Positions 62,981 to 64,000 of a stretch of DNA of 64,000 bases are shown here, piece by piece; position 1 is the first letter of the stretch, and every line of letters starts with the position of its first letter. The DNA is from Thermoleptolyngbya sichuanensis A183 (GTDB lineage: Bacteria > Cyanobacteriota > Cyanobacteriia > Elainellales > Elainellaceae), in NCBI RefSeq assembly GCF_013177315.1, contig NZ_CP053661.1, forward strand, positions 5,456,001 through 5,520,000. The letters run 5' to 3'. Both the position numbers and the translations under genes were made by a program. The notes beneath the pieces are model-generated. The model was not told where the DNA came from. It saw only the letters and a program-made list of their open reading frames with translations, and ran no database searches.

Positions 62981-64000
62981 CTACTGGCTATGGTTCCCAT
63001 TTTGACAACAACCCGCGAACTCGTCATCTGGAAACGGCAAAAGCATAGAAGATGTCTGGGATGAGGGAAGCAGAGTTGTCCCTGCGGACTGGGGGCGATC
63101 GCCCTTGTGGGGTGCTTTATTGTCCCATTCTTCAGCGGCTTCAGACTGTTGTCCGGTTAACTCAACGGCTTCAGGAAACGTTACAGGCGCGTCGATTTGA
63201 GAGCGTGGAGATTGAGAGTTTGGAGAGAGCGGGGGTGGCGGGGCGATCGCCGGACTGGGCGCAGCCTCATCAGACGCTTGCGGCGCGGCATCAGACGCTT
63301 GCGGCTCTGCGGCTGATGGAGCGAAATTTGGCATGGACGAGTCAACCGCCGGGGCATTTGTGGGTGGCGGCTCAAGGGGCAGCGGAAAAGCGGGCGATAC
63401 CTCACGCTCCGGGTTTGCTTTAGTAAGCTTCTCACCCGGCGATTTTCCACTTAGCGATTTTCCACCCGGCAATTTTTCACCCGGCGATTTTTCATCCGGT
63501 GAGGCTGTATCCAGAGGAGTCGCAGATAAATCGAGGGGCTTGCCAGCGCGATCGCACAGCACGATGTCCCAGTGTCCGCTGGCGTTGGATTCGTAGGCAA
63601 TGCGCTGCCCATCGGCGCTGATGCTGGGGTTGCGGACGCTGGCATTGAGTCCGTCTGTCAGATTGCGGCGATATTGAATCTGGCGATCGTAGAGATAAAT
63701 ATCTTGTCGCCCCTGGCGACTGGCCGCAAACACGATAAACCGTCCATCTGCCGAAACGCTGGGATGTTCTGCGGCCATGTCGATGGCGTTGAGGCCGGGC
63801 AGATCCACCAAGCGACGATGCGGCAGGTCGTAGAGATAGACATCCTGGCTGCCGTTGCGGTCGGAAACGAAGACGAGATAATCTCCCGATAGCTGCGGTT
63901 CCTGCTGGGCAAAGGGACTGTTGAGGGTCTGCCCGCTGGCATCGGACGGTAGGTTCAGCAGGTGGGGGTAGGTGCAGCCGCCCAGCAGCAACAGGAGGGC
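62981..64000 (-). CDS. TolB-like beta-propeller lipoprotein (5' end outside window)
   Basis: The frame is open to the window edge; 339 residues are visible. LLLLLGGCTYPH is a lipobox, so the visible part starts within the signal peptide and the protein is a lipoprotein. Three PD40/TolB-like propeller blades follow: QEPQLSGDYLVFVSDRNGSQDVYLYD, EHPSVSADGRFIVFAASRQGRQDIYLYD and RNPSISADGQRIAYESNASGHWDIVLCD. After that come five Ser/Pro/Gly/Lys/Glu repeats (from 15-bp DNA repeats) and a low-complexity Pro/Ala/Ser tail. Only three blades are present, so it may be a partial propeller. Function unknown. Confidence 0.82.
   Translation of the reverse strand, partial: ALLLLLGGCTYPHLLNLPSDASGQTLNSPFAQQEPQLSGDYLVFVSDRNGSQDVYLYDLPHRRLVDLPGLNAIDMAAEHPSVSADGRFIVFAASRQGRQDIYLYDRQIQYRRNLTDGLNASVRNPSISADGQRIAYESNASGHWDIVLCDRAGKPLDLSATPLDTASPDEKSPGEKLPGGKSLSGKSPGEKLTKANPEREVSPAFPLPLEPPPTNAPAVDSSMPNFAPSAAEPQASDAAPQASDEAAPSPAIAPPPPLSPNSQSPRSQIDAPVTFPEAVELTGQQSEAAEEWDNKAPHKGDRPQSAGTTLLPSSQTSSMLLPFPDDEFAGCCQNGNHSQ
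63431..63505 (-). repeat. 15-bp in-frame tandem repeat, 5 units
   Basis: Units ctcacccggcgattt, tccacttagcgattt, tccacccggcaattt, ttcacccggcgattt and ttcatccggtgaggc lie in the propeller lipoprotein gene, encoding repeated SPGEK-like pentapeptides. The phase is kept because the unit is 15 bp. Confidence 0.9.

Overview
The window is a chromosomal stretch of a cyanobacterium. The HIP1 octamer GCGATCGC recurs throughout, and the gene content is cyanobacterial: heme oxygenase, Mg-protoporphyrin methyltransferase, a CpcS-type phycobiliprotein lyase, cyAbrB, an HLIP, a Nif11-family protein and DUF2839. A FraD-like septal protein followed by a FraE-like permease suggests a filamentous organism. No heterocyst or nitrogenase genes, tRNAs, rRNAs or CRISPR arrays are seen. 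A Leptolyngbya-like lineage is a guess, not a demonstration.

Layout. 1-8.7 kb: mixed housekeeping genes (DALR-domain protein, HAD phosphatase, Nif11, queA, Uma2 nuclease, ychF, DUF2839, a Tat-exported ferritin-like protein). 8.7-10.2 kb: a complete 1.5-kb insertion sequence placed at the stop codon of the ferritin-like gene, separating it from its terminator. 10.4-23.0 kb: a cellulose export locus on the minus strand: outer-membrane barrel with a long Pro/Gly-rich arm, TPR protein, GH8 cellulase, BcsB and PilZ-containing BcsA. The usual BcsC is apparently split into TPR and barrel genes. 23.4-34.5 kb: lipoprotein, formamidase and FmdB, uvrC, a helicase coupled to a CHASE2 Ser/Thr kinase, aroE, accC. 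34.9-37.8 kb: tetrapyrrole/phycobilin genes (heme oxygenase, chlM, cpcS) around an unknown membrane protein. 38.0-47.9 kb: S8 protease with P-domain, BolA and monothiol glutaredoxin, fraD/fraE-like pair, purQ/purS, Zur-like Fur, ilvE. 48.0-58.1 kb: Crp-type regulator, copper ATPase, RNase III-like protein, L,D-transpeptidase, ammonium transporter, CPBP protease, cyAbrB. 58.1-59.7 kb: AT-richer gap with two small related ORFs. 59.7-64 kb: sdhB, a cluster of two miniature elements, HLIP, HtrA-like protease, and the end of a beta-propeller lipoprotein.

Non-coding structure is unusually rich. Two families of short mobile-looking elements recur: a 92-bp palindromic element (3 copies, at about 7.3, 10.3 and 60.8 kb) and a 120-bp element (2 copies, at about 42.9 and 60.9 kb). 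Short tandem duplications with units of 10-18 bp lie at a large fraction of gene junctions and occasionally in frame within genes. Several multi-hairpin intergenic segments look like structured RNAs or terminators; the most elaborate lies at about 1.55-1.84 kb between two convergent genes.

All calls come from reading the sequence and from family knowledge; no database search was run.
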